The notes beneath the pieces were generated by a model. The model made no database searches. It saw only the letters and a program-made list of their open reading frames with translations, and was not told where the DNA came from. Both the position numbers and the translations under genes were made by a program. DNA of 64,000 bases. It comes from Streptomyces rishiriensis (GTDB lineage Bacteria; Actinomycetota; Actinomycetes; Streptomycetales; Streptomycetaceae). The stretch covers positions 5,518,001 to 5,582,000 of the forward strand of contig NZ_JAUSWV010000002.1 of assembly GCF_030815485.1 (NCBI RefSeq), in the 5' to 3' direction. Below, piece after piece: positions 26,011-34,666 of the stretch (the first letter of the stretch is position 1; the number at the start of each line of letters is the position of its first letter).

Positions 26011-27210
26011 ATGACGGACGACCAGCTGCCGGAGAAGGCCCCTGGCGGACCGCCGATCGCGCTGGGCCGGCCGGCCCGCACGACGCGCGAGCTGTGGCGC
26101 CGCAAGCTGCTGTGGATCGGCATCTGGCTGGTGTTCCTCAGCTCACCGGTCCACGATCTCGTCTCCGGCCGGCACACCACCGGTGGCACGGTGGCCGGCT
26201 GGCTGGGCCTGGCGGTGTTCGTCACCGTCTACCTTTCGCTGCTCTTCCGGGACATGGGGGCCGCGCCCTACCCCGACCGGCTCGTCGCCGCCCTGATCGG
26301 CTCCATGGCGGTGCTCGCCACCGTGCTCTGCCTCACCCTCGGCTCCGCCTGGCTCGGCCTGTACTGCTATGTCTCCGTGGCCTGCGGGATGGTGCTGCCG
26401 CTGCGGGCGGCGTTCTGGACGATCCCGGGTACGGCCGCGGTGATGCTCCTGGTCGGCCTGCGCACCGACGAGGAGGAGGCGCTGAACCTCCTCCTGCTGG
26501 TCCTGCTCATCGGCTTCGCGATGACCGGGGTGAGCCAACTGGTCCGCACGACGGTCGAGTTGCGCAAGGCCCGCGCGACGGTCGCCCAGCTCGCCGCCAA
26601 CGAGGAACGGCTTCGCCTGGCCCGGGACCTGCACGATCTGCTGGGGCACTCGCTCTCCCTGATCACCCTCAAGAGCGAGCTGGCCGGCCGGATGCTCCCC
26701 GGCCACCCCGACAAGGCCGCCCAGCAGGTCGCCGACATCGAACAGGTCAGCCGCCAGGCCCTGGTGGACGTCCGGGAGGCCGTCACCGGCTACCGCCGCC
26801 CCCGCCTCGCCGCCGAACTCGCGGGCGCACAGGTCGCGTTGACGGCGGCCGGCATGACCGCCGTGATTCCCGCCGAACCGGACCTCGACGGCGTTCCCGA
26901 GGAGAGCGAGTCCGCCCTCGCCTGGACCCTGCGCGAGGCGATCACCAACGTCGTACGGCACAGCGGCGGTGCCCGCTGCGCGGTGGACCTGGTGCGGCGC
27001 CAGACCCTGGACGGTCCGGTCCTCGAACTCTCCGTGGAGGACGACGGATCCGGCGGCTCGGGCAAGGGCCCCGGCAACGGCCTCACCGGCCTCACCGAAC
27101 GCCTGGAGAAGGCCGGTGGCACGCTGGAGGCGGGCCGCGTCAAGCGCGGCTTCCGGCTGGCCGCCCGGGTCCCGGCCGGCCCGGTGCCGGACGTAGGATC
27201 CCGCTCATGA
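26011..27210 (+). CDS. NarL-type sensor histidine kinase
   Basis: A 399-residue sensor kinase with five or six membrane helices (residues ~30-170) and no large extracytoplasmic domain, which suggests that signals are sensed within the membrane. The HisKA_3 box is RLARDLHDLLGHSLSLIT with phosphorylated His208. The ATP-binding domain has the N-box REAITNVVRHSGG and the G-box GNGLTGLTERL. ATG 26011 is preceded by GAAGG; an in-frame GTG at 26002 overlapping the permease stop is an alternative start. It is coupled to the response regulator by a 4-bp overlap. Confidence 0.9.
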   Translation: MTDDQLPEKAPGGPPIALGRPARTTRELWRRKLLWIGIWLVFLSSPVHDLVSGRHTTGGTVAGWLGLAVFVTVYLSLLFRDMGAAPYPDRLVAALIGSMAVLATVLCLTLGSAWLGLYCYVSVACGMVLPLRAAFWTIPGTAAVMLLVGLRTDEEEALNLLLLVLLIGFAMTGVSQLVRTTVELRKARATVAQLAANEERLRLARDLHDLLGHSLSLITLKSELAGRMLPGHPDKAAQQVADIEQVSRQALVDVREAVTGYRRPRLAAELAGAQVALTAAGMTAVIPAEPDLDGVPEESESALAWTLREAITNVVRHSGGARCAVDLVRRQTLDGPVLELSVEDDGSGGSGKGPGNGLTGLTERLEKAGGTLEAGRVKRGFRLAARVPAGPVPDVGSRS

Positions 27211-27824
27211 GTGGTGGCATGATCAAGGTCCTGCTGGCCGAGGACCAGTCGATGGTCCGCGAGGCCCTGGCGGCCCTGCTCGGTCTCGAGGACGACATCG
27301 AGGTGGTCGCCCAGGTGGCGCGCGGCGACGAGGTCCTGGCGGCGGCCCGCGCCCACGATGTCGACGTGGCGCTTCTGGACATCGAGATGCCGGGCGCTAC
27401 GGGTATCGAGGCGGCCGCCCAACTCCACAGGGAACTGCCGAAGTTGAAGCTGGTCGTGCTCACGACCTTCGGCCGCCCCGGCTATCTGCGCAGTGCCATG
27501 GAGGCCGGCGCCGACGCCTTCCTCGTCAAGGACGCGCCCGCGGCGCAGCTCGCGGAGGCGGTCCGCAAGGTCCTGGCGGGCGAGCGGGTCATCGACCCCA
27601 CGCTGGCGGCGGCGGCCCTGGCGGGCGGCGCCAACCCCCTGACCGACCGGGAGCGGGAGGTGCTGCGCGCGGCGGCCGACGGTTCGACGAACGCGGAACT
27701 GGCTGCGGCCCTGCACCTGTCCCAGGGCACGGTCCGCAACTACCTCTCGACGGCGATACAGAAACTGGCGGTGCGCAACAGGGCCGAGGCGGTGCGGACC
27801 GCGAGGGAGAAGGGCTGGCTGTGA
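27207..27824 (+). CDS. NarL/LuxR-type response regulator
   Basis: A 205-residue regulator: receiver domain residues ~5-120 with acidic pocket E11-D12, phosphorylation site Asp58 (ALLDIEMPG) and Lys in LVKDAP; LuxR-type helix-turn-helix at ~140-200 (LTDREREVLRAAADGSTNAELAAALHLS is split across its scaffold and recognition helices). Partner of the kinase just upstream, and probably the regulator of the ABC-2 exporter in the same operon. No operator was identified. Confidence 0.92.
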   Translation: MSGGMIKVLLAEDQSMVREALAALLGLEDDIEVVAQVARGDEVLAAARAHDVDVALLDIEMPGATGIEAAAQLHRELPKLKLVVLTTFGRPGYLRSAMEAGADAFLVKDAPAAQLAEAVRKVLAGERVIDPTLAAAALAGGANPLTDREREVLRAAADGSTNAELAAALHLSQGTVRNYLSTAIQKLAVRNRAEAVRTAREKGWL

Positions 27825-27942
27825 GGGCCCGGCCCGCGGCGCCCTGACGAGCCGCCCAGGGGCCTGCCGGCGGCGACGGGCCTTCCAGGACCGGTCAGGA
27901 CCGGCAGCGCCGGGGTGAGGAGCGGGCCGTAGGCCACCGGCC

Positions 27943-28785
27943 TCAGTTCAGCAGCGCCCGGGCGGCGAACGCCTCCTTGCGCACCCGCTCCGCCATCCCC
28001 TCGTCCACGATCTCCACCAGTCCCGCGTACTCCTCCAGTTCCTCGGCCCCGCCGACGAAGTCCCCCCGCTGCACGAGCAACTGCCCCTTCTCGTAGCGCA
28101 ACCGGGCCGGATGGGAGGGCACCGCCAAGGCCAGCTCCACGGCCCACAGGGCGACATCCGACCGCTCCGGCCGGGCCACGGCCCACGAGCGGATGTTGTT
28201 CAGGATCCGCATCACCACGTCCAGCGGCTCCGCCGGGGTCAGCATCGACGGCTCCAGCCGTGCTCCCGTCGCCCCGGTGACCAGCGACTCCGCGTCCTCG
28301 CCCGACAGGATCCGGCCCCCGTCGAAGGGATCGACCAGCACCTGCCGCCCGAGGTCCGCGGGCGGCCCCAGCCCCACCACGAAGTGCCCGGGCAGCGCGA
28401 CCCCGTACACCGGCGCCCCGGCCCGCCGGGCCACCTCCACCCACACCACCGACAACAGGATCGGCAGGCCCCGCCGCCGTACCAGCACCCGGTGCAGCAG
28501 CGACGACTCCAGCCGCTCGTAGTCGGCGGCCGCACCGCGGAACCCGTACCGCTCGCCGAGCAGCTCCCGCAGCGCCAGCGCCCACGCCTGCGGCCCGCCG
28601 GGCCGGTAGGGCAGTTCTCCCGCCAGCCGGTCCAGCTCGATCTGCGCGGCGTCCAGCGCGGCCTCGTCCAGCACCGGATCCGGCTCCGCTCCGATCAGCA
28701 GGCAGAGCAGGGCCAGATCGGGCCGCTCGGCCCGCGCCTCCTCGGCGAACCGCCGCCGCGCCTCCCCGGCATCGAACCCGCTCAC
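27943..28785 (-). CDS. SirB1/transglutaminase-like (Transglut_core2) protein
   Basis: A 280-residue protein of the SirB1 family. The core LLHRVLVRRRGLPILLSVVWV and GVALPGHFVVGL segments match the transglutaminase-like fold. The usual catalytic cysteine is not evident at the RRRGLPILL position, but the conserved His (PGHF) and Asp (VDPFDGG) are present. The C-terminal half resembles the TPR-like region of the family. GTG 28785 overlaps the GNAT stop by 4 bp (GTGA), with GGGAG upstream, so the two are translationally coupled. The biochemical role of this family is not settled. Confidence 0.8.
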   Translation of the reverse strand: MSGFDAGEARRRFAEEARAERPDLALLCLLIGAEPDPVLDEAALDAAQIELDRLAGELPYRPGGPQAWALALRELLGERYGFRGAAADYERLESSLLHRVLVRRRGLPILLSVVWVEVARRAGAPVYGVALPGHFVVGLGPPADLGRQVLVDPFDGGRILSGEDAESLVTGATGARLEPSMLTPAEPLDVVMRILNNIRSWAVARPERSDVALWAVELALAVPSHPARLRYEKGQLLVQRGDFVGGAEELEEYAGLVEIVDEGMAERVRKEAFAARALLN

Positions 28786-29777
28786 GGAAGCTCCCGGTAG
28801 TGGTGGTAGGCGTGATGCGCGGCGAAGCCCATCCCGGCGTACAGCGCCCGTGCTCCCGCGTTGCCCTCCTCCACCTGGAGCCAGGCGGCCGACGCGCCTT
28901 CCGCCAGCGCCCGCCGGGCGAGCGCGGCCATCACGACGGTGGCCAGCCCGCGCCGCCGCTGCGCCGGATCGACCTCGACCGCCGCGAACCCGGCCCACCG
29001 CCCGTCCACGACGCACCGCCCGATCGCGGCGGGAGTCCCGCCGGACTCTGCGGGCACGGACGCGAACCACACCGAAGGGCCGCTCTCCAGCACCTTCAGG
29101 GCCACCTCGCTCACCCCCTTGCGCTGATACCGGGCAAGCCACGCCTCGTCGGCCTCCCGGGCCAGGACCACCCCTTCAGCCTCCGCCCGGTCGGCGAGGG
29201 GCGCCAGTGCCCCGATCCACAACTCGGCGGTCACCTCGCGCGCCCACCCGCGCCGCTCCAGCTCCGCACACAGCAGTTCCTGGGTGCCCTCGGCCCCCGT
29301 CGCGGTCTGCACATAGGCCGGCAGCCCGCGCTCGCCGTACCAACGCCGTACGACGTCCAGGGCCTCGTCCAGGGGGACGCCCGGCGTGCCGAGCGGCAGC
29401 ACCGAGTTGGCCCGGCGGGTGAACCCGGCGGCGGCCCGCAGCTCCCATTCGCCGAGCCGCGCACTGTCCAGGGGGCGCCAGGCCCGTGAGGCGATCTGCG
29501 CGAGCTCCTCGTAGCCGGCGGCCGGGCCGCGGCGGCGCGCCGGGGCGGCCGGTACGACCTTCCCGGCGACCAGCGAGGACGCGTCAATGCGGACGCTCTC
29601 GCCGCTCTTCCGTGTGATCACCAGCACACCGGCGTCCCATGATGTGAGAACACCTACCGTGTCGGTGAATTTACCCCCGGCCGTACCCGCCTCGGTCAGG
29701 CATCGTACGGAGACACGTTTACCCACGTCAGCAGTGGTGATGCGGACCTCGAGGCGTCCGGCGGCCGAGATTTCCAC
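28782..29777 (-). CDS. GNAT acetyltransferase with SH3-like N-domain
   Basis: A 331-residue acetyltransferase resembling M. tuberculosis Rv0428c. The N-terminal ~75 residues form an SH3-like beta barrel (LTSWDAGVLVITRKSGESVR). A middle region follows, then the C-terminal GNAT domain with the acetyl-CoA motif VDPAQRRRGLATVVMAALAR and the final NAGARALYAGMGF. It uses acetyl-CoA to acetylate an unknown amine. The start is GTG 29777. It is divergent from fdxA (140 bp apart) and coupled to the downstream SirB1-like gene. Confidence 0.85.
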   Translation of the reverse strand: MEISAAGRLEVRITTADVGKRVSVRCLTEAGTAGGKFTDTVGVLTSWDAGVLVITRKSGESVRIDASSLVAGKVVPAAPARRRGPAAGYEELAQIASRAWRPLDSARLGEWELRAAAGFTRRANSVLPLGTPGVPLDEALDVVRRWYGERGLPAYVQTATGAEGTQELLCAELERRGWAREVTAELWIGALAPLADRAEAEGVVLAREADEAWLARYQRKGVSEVALKVLESGPSVWFASVPAESGGTPAAIGRCVVDGRWAGFAAVEVDPAQRRRGLATVVMAALARRALAEGASAAWLQVEEGNAGARALYAGMGFAAHHAYHHYRELP

Positions 29778-29917
29778 AGGTCAGTTCACCCCTCCTGTTC
29801 GGATCATGCCCAAGAACGGAGATACTAGAGGCGGGCATCGACGACGCCGCGCTCCCGCGCGCCAGGCGGCGGAGCCTCAGGAGGCCCGCCAGCGCCCAAT
29901 CGAGGAGGAACGACAGC

Positions 29918-30238
29918 GTGACCTACGTCATCGCGCAGCCTTGTGTCGACGTCAAGGACAAGGCGTGCATCGAAGAGTGCCCGGTCGACTGCATCTACGA
30001 GGGCCAGCGGTCCTTGTACATCCACCCGGACGAATGCGTCGACTGCGGCGCCTGTGAACCGGTCTGCCCGGTCGAGGCGATCTTCTACGAGGACGACACT
30101 CCGGAGGAGTGGAAGGACTACTACAAGGCGAACGTCGAGTTCTTCGACGAGCTCGGTTCGCCCGGCGGCGCCAGCAAGCTGGGTCTGATTGAGCGCGACC
30201 ACCCCTTCGTCGCCGCGCTGCCGCCGCAGAACCAGTAA
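29918..30238 (+). CDS. fdxA: 7Fe ferredoxin FdxA
   Basis: A 106-residue ferredoxin with two clusters. By comparison with the seven-iron family, Cys9, Cys17 and Cys50 bind the [3Fe-4S] cluster and Cys21, Cys40, Cys43 and Cys46 the [4Fe-4S] cluster; Cys25 is the extra non-ligand cysteine. The C-terminal ~50 residues (EEWKDYYKANVEFFDELG) are the typical actinobacterial extension. The GTG start has GAGGAGG 9 bp upstream. It carries electrons in the cytosol. The dapC gene follows in the same direction, an association common in actinobacteria. Confidence 0.95.
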   Translation: MTYVIAQPCVDVKDKACIEECPVDCIYEGQRSLYIHPDECVDCGACEPVCPVEAIFYEDDTPEEWKDYYKANVEFFDELGSPGGASKLGLIERDHPFVAALPPQNQ

Positions 30239-30357
30239 GAGCGGCCCGCGAGTGTGCCGCCTCGGTCCCGTACGGCCTGATCACCTCAGATCGCCGTGCG
30301 GGGCCGAGGCGTTTGCCGTAGAGGCCGCCGCCGTACCCAGAAAGTGAGCCAGAAGCC

Positions 30358-31455
30358 GTGTCCGCAGTCTCCGACCGTCTCCCCACCTTTCCCTGGGACA
30401 AGCTGGCGCCGTACAAGGCGACGGCCGCGGCCCATCAGGACGCCATCGTCGACCTGTCCGTCGGCACCCCCGTGGACCCGGTCCCCGAGCTGATCCAGAA
30501 GGCCCTCATCGACGCGGCCGACTCGCCCGGCTACCCGACGGTCTGGGGCACGCCCGAACTGCGCGACGCGATCACCGGCTGGGTGGAGCGCCGGCTCGGT
30601 GCCCGCGGTGTGACCCACCGGCACGTGCTGCCGATCGTCGGCTCCAAGGAACTGGTCGCCTGGCTCCCGACCCAGCTGGGCCTCGGCCCCGGCGACCGGG
30701 TCGCCCACCCGCGGCTGGCCTACCCGACCTACGAGGTCGGCGCGCGCCTGGCCCGCGCGGAGTACGAGGTCTACGACGACCCCACGGACCTGGACCCGGA
30801 GGGGCTGAAGCTGCTCTGGCTCAACTCGCCGTCCAACCCCACGGGCAAGGTGCTCTCCAAGGACGAGCTGACCCGGATCGTGGCCTGGGCCCGCGAGCAC
30901 GGCGTGCTGCTCTTCTCCGACGAGTGCTATCTGGAGCTGGGCTGGGAGGCCGACCCGGTCTCCGTCCTGCACCCGGACGTCAACGGCGGCTCGTACGAGG
31001 GCATCGTCTCGGTCCACTCACTGTCGAAGCGCTCGAACCTGGCGGGCTACCGGGCGGCCTTCCTGGCGGGCGACCCGGCCGTCCTGGCCCCGCTCCTGGA
31101 GATCCGCAAGCACGGCGGCATGATGACGTCGGCGACCACGCAGGCAGCGGCCGTGGCGGCCCTCGGCGACGACGCCCACGTCCATGAGCAGCGCGAACGC
31201 TATGCGGCCCGCCGCACCGCGCTGCGCGAGGCACTGCTCTCCCACGGTTTCCGCATCGAACACAGCGAGGCCGGCCTCTACCTCTGGGCGACCCGGGACG
31301 AGTCCTGCTGGACCACCGTCGCCCACCTGGCGGACCTGGGCATCCTGGTGGCCCCGGGCGACTTCTACGGCGAGGCGGGCGAGAACTTCGTACGCGTGGC
31401 GCTGACGGCGACGGACGAGCGGATCGCGGCGGCGGTCGCGCGGCTGGCCCGCTAG
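30358..31455 (+). CDS. dapC: N-succinyldiaminopimelate aminotransferase DapC
   Basis: A 365-residue class I/II PLP aminotransferase. Lys224 in SLSKRSNLAGYR is the PLP lysine; NSPSNPTGKVL and SDECYLELGW are cofactor-binding segments; the Arg of NFVRVALT binds the substrate carboxylate. It transaminates N-succinyl-2-amino-6-ketopimelate to N-succinyl-LL-diaminopimelate in lysine and peptidoglycan synthesis. The start is GTG 30358. The pathway's next enzyme, DapE, is encoded 2 kb downstream. Confidence 0.9.
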   Translation: MSAVSDRLPTFPWDKLAPYKATAAAHQDAIVDLSVGTPVDPVPELIQKALIDAADSPGYPTVWGTPELRDAITGWVERRLGARGVTHRHVLPIVGSKELVAWLPTQLGLGPGDRVAHPRLAYPTYEVGARLARAEYEVYDDPTDLDPEGLKLLWLNSPSNPTGKVLSKDELTRIVAWAREHGVLLFSDECYLELGWEADPVSVLHPDVNGGSYEGIVSVHSLSKRSNLAGYRAAFLAGDPAVLAPLLEIRKHGGMMTSATTQAAAVAALGDDAHVHEQRERYAARRTALREALLSHGFRIEHSEAGLYLWATRDESCWTTVAHLADLGILVAPGDFYGEAGENFVRVALTATDERIAAAVARLAR

Positions 31456-31528
31456 CCCGCCGGGCCGCCCCCGCGGTCCCGGGTGCCCGCCCGGCGCCCG
31501 TGGCGGGTCCGGCGCGCGCAACGACGAG

Positions 31529-31558
31529 ACGGGGTCCAGGGAGCACCCTGGACCCCGT
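31529..31558. terminator. Bidirectional hairpin between dapC and convergent gene
   Basis: A perfect 13-bp stem pairs 31529-31541 (ACGGGGTCCAGGG) with 31546-31558 over a 4-nt loop. It lies between dapC (ending 31455) and the leftward secreted-protein gene (ending 31584), so it can terminate both. There is no T-tract on either strand. Confidence 0.8.
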
Positions 31559-31583
31559 CACCGGCCTCGGGGGGCCGCAGGCG

Positions 31584-32030
31584 TCAGCCGAGCGGCAGAC
31601 CCTTCACCGGCAGGGTCTCGGCGCCGGGCAGCCCGCCCTTGGTGAGCGATTCCGTCGGCAGTCCGCCCTTGGTGGCGGTCGACGCGGTGTCCCCGAGGAG
31701 GCTTCCGGCGGAACCCGCCGCCTCGCCGGCCGTCTTCTGCGCCGCGGGCGCCGCCTTCTTCACGGCCTTGCCGCCGCTCTTGCCCGCGGCCGGCACCGCC
31801 TGCTCGACGGTCTTGCCACCGGTCTCACCCGCGAGTCCGGTGACGTTCTGCGCCGCGCCGTCGACCGTGTTGCCGACGCTCGCGCCGTCCAGGGCGGTCA
31901 GTCCGCCGAGGTTCGGAGCGGGAAGGCTGGGGGCCGCACTGGCGGAGCCGGCCGCACCGACCCCGGCGGCCGCTCCTGCAGCGACAAGCAGCGCGGCACG
32001 GGCGATCCGGCGGGTCAGGGGGAGGGACAT
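31584..32030 (-). CDS. Small secreted Ala/Gly-rich protein
   Basis: A 148-residue protein with a clear Sec signal peptide: basic start (MSLPLTRRIARAALL), hydrophobic core, and a likely cut after SASA near residue 32. The mature ~115 residues are rich in Gly, Ala, Thr and Lys, with a loose repeat of the type GETGGKTVEQ / GKSGGKAVKK / TKGGLP. ATG 32030 has AAGGAG upstream. I do not recognise a domain. It may be a cell-envelope protein. The 5' leader contains short tandem CTGTCTGTGACTG-type repeats (~32058-32090). Confidence 0.75.
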   Translation of the reverse strand: MSLPLTRRIARAALLVAAGAAAGVGAAGSASAAPSLPAPNLGGLTALDGASVGNTVDGAAQNVTGLAGETGGKTVEQAVPAAGKSGGKAVKKAAPAAQKTAGEAAGSAGSLLGDTASTATKGGLPTESLTKGGLPGAETLPVKGLPLG

Positions 32031-32184
32031 GATGCTCCTTCGACGGGAGAGAACAAGGACTGTCTGTGACTGCTGTGACTGTCTGTCTGTCCGGGCCCGG
32101 ACGCAGTGACTACCGCTCGAAGCCCGCGAAGGTTGCGCACGGCCGACGTAAAGAGTTGGCAATGCGTCGCATTATCGCCTGCGG

Positions 32185-32208
32185 ATAAAAACGGGCAAAA
32201 ACCGCCCG
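32185..32208 (-). terminator. Intrinsic terminator on the minus strand
   Basis: Read on the minus strand this is CGGGC-GGTTTTT-GCCCG followed by a five-T run (complement of 32187-32191), a canonical intrinsic terminator. It lies ~135 bp past the lysozyme-like gene. The rest of the 312-bp gap 32031-32342 holds a perfect palindrome CCGTCCGGACGG (32298-32309) and a CCCCG/CGGGG hairpin (32256-32269); the promoter of the secreted-protein gene presumably lies here too. Confidence 0.7.
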
Positions 32209-32342
32209 ATGTGAAAGTCCGTCAAACCTCCGGAGCCCTTTGTCCGCAAGGGATTCCCCGGATTCGGGGGTGACGGCGCGAAAACCTGAGCACCCGGCCG
32301 TCCGGACGGTCCGTACATGACCCGACCGAGTGAAGACTCGTA

Positions 32343-33344
32343 CTACTGCGCGGTGACGATGTGTACGGTGCCCGCACCGCCGCCCGCCCCCGTGGAGCCG
32401 GCGGCCTCCGCACTGGTCGTGCCGGTCGCCCGCCACCGGCTGTCGGTGTTCCCGGCGACCCACTCCCGGCCCGCGTACGAGACCCGCTCGATGCGCAGCG
32501 CCGAGGCGTTGGCCACCGCCCAGTGCGCCAGCTGCCAGCCGCGCTCGCTCACACCGCGCCCACCGGCGGTGTCCGCGGCCACGGGCAGCGTCACGGTCCG
32601 GCCGACGCTCTCGGCGACCGGCACGTCCGGGTCCGCCGAGGGGGTGGGCGAGGCGTCCTGCGCGTCGGCTTCGGCGCCCGCCTGCCGGAGCGCCTTGCGC
32701 CCGAAGTCGCGGGCCAGCGCCGCCCGCACCGCGTCCGGCCCCGTGGCCGTCGTCGTGGCGGCCGAGCGGCCGTTGCAGGTCAGCGTGGCCGCCGCCGTCC
32801 CCGTCAGCGCGGCGGCCAGCACCGTGGCGTCCGGCTCGTGCTTGGCGTACGCCTCCGGATAGCCGCTTCGCTGCACGCGCTGCGCGGCGACCGTGAGCGG
32901 CAGTTCGGCGTAGCCGCGGACCTTGGCGAGATGCTCGTAGAAGACGGCCGCCGCGTACGCCGGGTCCGTGACCTGCTTCTCGGTGCCCCAGCCCTGCGAG
33001 GGCCGCTGCTGGAACAGACCCAGCGAGTCGCGGTCGCCATGGGCGAGGTTGCGCAGCCCCGACTCCTGGAGGGCGGTCGCGAGTGCGATGGCCACGGCCC
33101 GCTCGGGCATGGCCCGGTCGGTCCCGACGGCGGCGATCGTGGCCGCGTTCACCGCCTGCTCCGGCGTGAACTCGTACGACGCCCCGTTCGCTCCGCCGGA
33201 GACGACCCGGCAGCCCGGATCATCGGTGCCGCCGGTGACGTACTGCACCACGACATAACCCGCGACGGCGGACAGGACCGCGCAGGCCGCCCCGAAACGG
33301 AGGAGGCGGCCGCGGCGCTTGGGGGAGGGTGACGGCTCTGGCAC
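32343..33344 (-). CDS. Membrane-anchored lysozyme/transglycosylase-like protein
   Basis: A 333-residue protein with a basic start (SPKRRGRLLRF), one N-terminal membrane helix (~18-38), and an external domain with the lytic-transglycosylase-like motif ALQESGLRNLAHGDRDSLG followed by LFQQRPSQGWG. The glutamate in LQESGL is the probable catalytic residue. Similar proteins are often labelled heavy metal transporter in Streptomyces, which nothing here supports. The C-terminal half is variable and has no motif I know. I chose GTG 33344; the ribosome site is weak, so the start is uncertain. It is divergent from dapE by 94 bp, which hints at cell-wall remodelling next to precursor synthesis. Confidence 0.7.
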   Translation of the reverse strand: MPEPSPSPKRRGRLLRFGAACAVLSAVAGYVVVQYVTGGTDDPGCRVVSGGANGASYEFTPEQAVNAATIAAVGTDRAMPERAVAIALATALQESGLRNLAHGDRDSLGLFQQRPSQGWGTEKQVTDPAYAAAVFYEHLAKVRGYAELPLTVAAQRVQRSGYPEAYAKHEPDATVLAAALTGTAAATLTCNGRSAATTTATGPDAVRAALARDFGRKALRQAGAEADAQDASPTPSADPDVPVAESVGRTVTLPVAADTAGGRGVSERGWQLAHWAVANASALRIERVSYAGREWVAGNTDSRWRATGTTSAEAAGSTGAGGGAGTVHIVTAQ

Positions 33345-33438
33345 GCGTACAAGGTACTGGAGAGTACTGAGGAGTAGGAGGCCTGTGTGCCGAGCGCGAA
33401 GAAGCAGGACGTTCTGCGGGGGCGTTAGGGTCGACGGC

Positions 33439-34518
33439 ATGGCCGACACCCCGCTTGACCTCACTCTGGACGCCGCCGCACTCACCGCGCGGCTCGTCGA
33501 CTTCCGTTCGGAGAGCGGCACCGAGAAGCCGCTCGCGGACGCGATCGAGGCCGTCCTGCGCGCTCTGCCCCACCTGACCGTGGACCGGTACGGCAACAAC
33601 GTGATCGCCCGCACGAACCTGGGCCGCGCGGAGCGCGTGGTCCTCGCCGGTCACATCGACACGGTCCCGATCGCCGACAACGTTCCCTCGCGGCTGGACG
33701 AGGACGGGGTCCTGTGGGGTTGCGGCACCTGTGACATGAAGTCCGGGGTGGCGGTCCAGCTGCGTATCGCGGCGACGGTCCCGGCCCCCAACCGCGACCT
33801 GACCTTCGTCTTCTACGACAACGAGGAGGTCGCCGCCGACCTCAACGGCCTCAAGCACGTGGCCGAGCACCGTCCCGAGTGGCTGGCGGGCGACTTCGCC
33901 GTGCTGCTGGAGCCCTCCGACGGCCAGGTGGAGGGCGGCTGCCAGGGCACCCTGCGGGTCCTGCTGAGGACGAAGGGCGAGCGGTCCCACTCGGCGCGCA
34001 GCTGGATGGGCTCCAACGCCATCCACGCTGCGGCCCCGATCCTGGCCCGGCTGGCCTCCTACGAGCCGCGCCACCCGGTCATCGACGGCCTGGAGTACCG
34101 CGAGGGGCTCAACGCGGTCGGCATCACGGGCGGGGTGGCCGGCAACGTCATCCCCGACGAGTGCGTCGTCACCGTCAACTTCCGCTACGCGCCGGACCGG
34201 AGCGAGGCGGAGGCCGTCGCCCACGTCCGCGAGGTCTTCGCCGACTGCGGGGTGGCGGAGTTCGTGGTCGACGACCACAGCCCGGCCGCCCTTCCCGGCC
34301 TCTCCCACCCGGCCGCCGCGGCCTTCATCAAGGCGGTCGGCGGCACCCCGATGCCCAAGTACGGCTGGACGGACGTGAGTCGCTTCTCCGCGCTGGGCGT
34401 CCCCGCGGTCAACTACGGGCCAGGCAACCCGCACTTGGCGCACAAGCGGGACGAACGCGTGGAGACGGCCAAGATCCTGGCGGGCGAGGAGCGGCTGAAG
34501 GCCTGGCTCACCGCCTGA
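33439..34518 (+). CDS. dapE: Succinyl-diaminopimelate desuccinylase DapE
   Basis: A 359-residue M20-family di-zinc hydrolase. Metal-binding motifs are AGHIDTVP (His72, Asp74), CGTCDMKSG (bridging Asp), FYDNEEVA (catalytic and metal Glu) and the C-terminal GNPHLAHKRDE histidine. It hydrolyses N-succinyl-LL-diaminopimelate to LL-DAP, feeding lysine and peptidoglycan. ATG 33439 begins MADTPLDLT, the normal family start. It follows dapC by pathway order with two leftward genes in between. Confidence 0.92.
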   Translation: MADTPLDLTLDAAALTARLVDFRSESGTEKPLADAIEAVLRALPHLTVDRYGNNVIARTNLGRAERVVLAGHIDTVPIADNVPSRLDEDGVLWGCGTCDMKSGVAVQLRIAATVPAPNRDLTFVFYDNEEVAADLNGLKHVAEHRPEWLAGDFAVLLEPSDGQVEGGCQGTLRVLLRTKGERSHSARSWMGSNAIHAAAPILARLASYEPRHPVIDGLEYREGLNAVGITGGVAGNVIPDECVVTVNFRYAPDRSEAEAVAHVREVFADCGVAEFVVDDHSPAALPGLSHPAAAAFIKAVGGTPMPKYGWTDVSRFSALGVPAVNYGPGNPHLAHKRDERVETAKILAGEERLKAWLTA

Positions 34519-34607
34519 CTGCACCTCCGGCCCGTGGGCACCGAGTGGCGGACACGCCGACGTCCCCCGTCCGTAACCCGCGTGGATCTACGCTGAGGTG
34601 GAACGAA

Positions 34608-34643
34608 CTTCCCCGGCTCTCCGCTTCGCTCGAGCCGGGGAAG
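34608..34643. terminator. Hairpin between dapE and the LOG-like gene
   Basis: A perfect 12-bp stem pairs 34608-34619 (CTTCCCCGGCTC) with 34632-34643 around a 12-nt loop containing CGCTTCGCTC. It sits just before the ribosome site of the next gene. Hairpins of this sequence type recur between Streptomyces genes, so it may be both a mobile repeat and a dapE terminator or 5' leader structure. Confidence 0.6.
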
Positions 34644-34666
34644 CCCAACCGCGGAGGGAGCTCACC

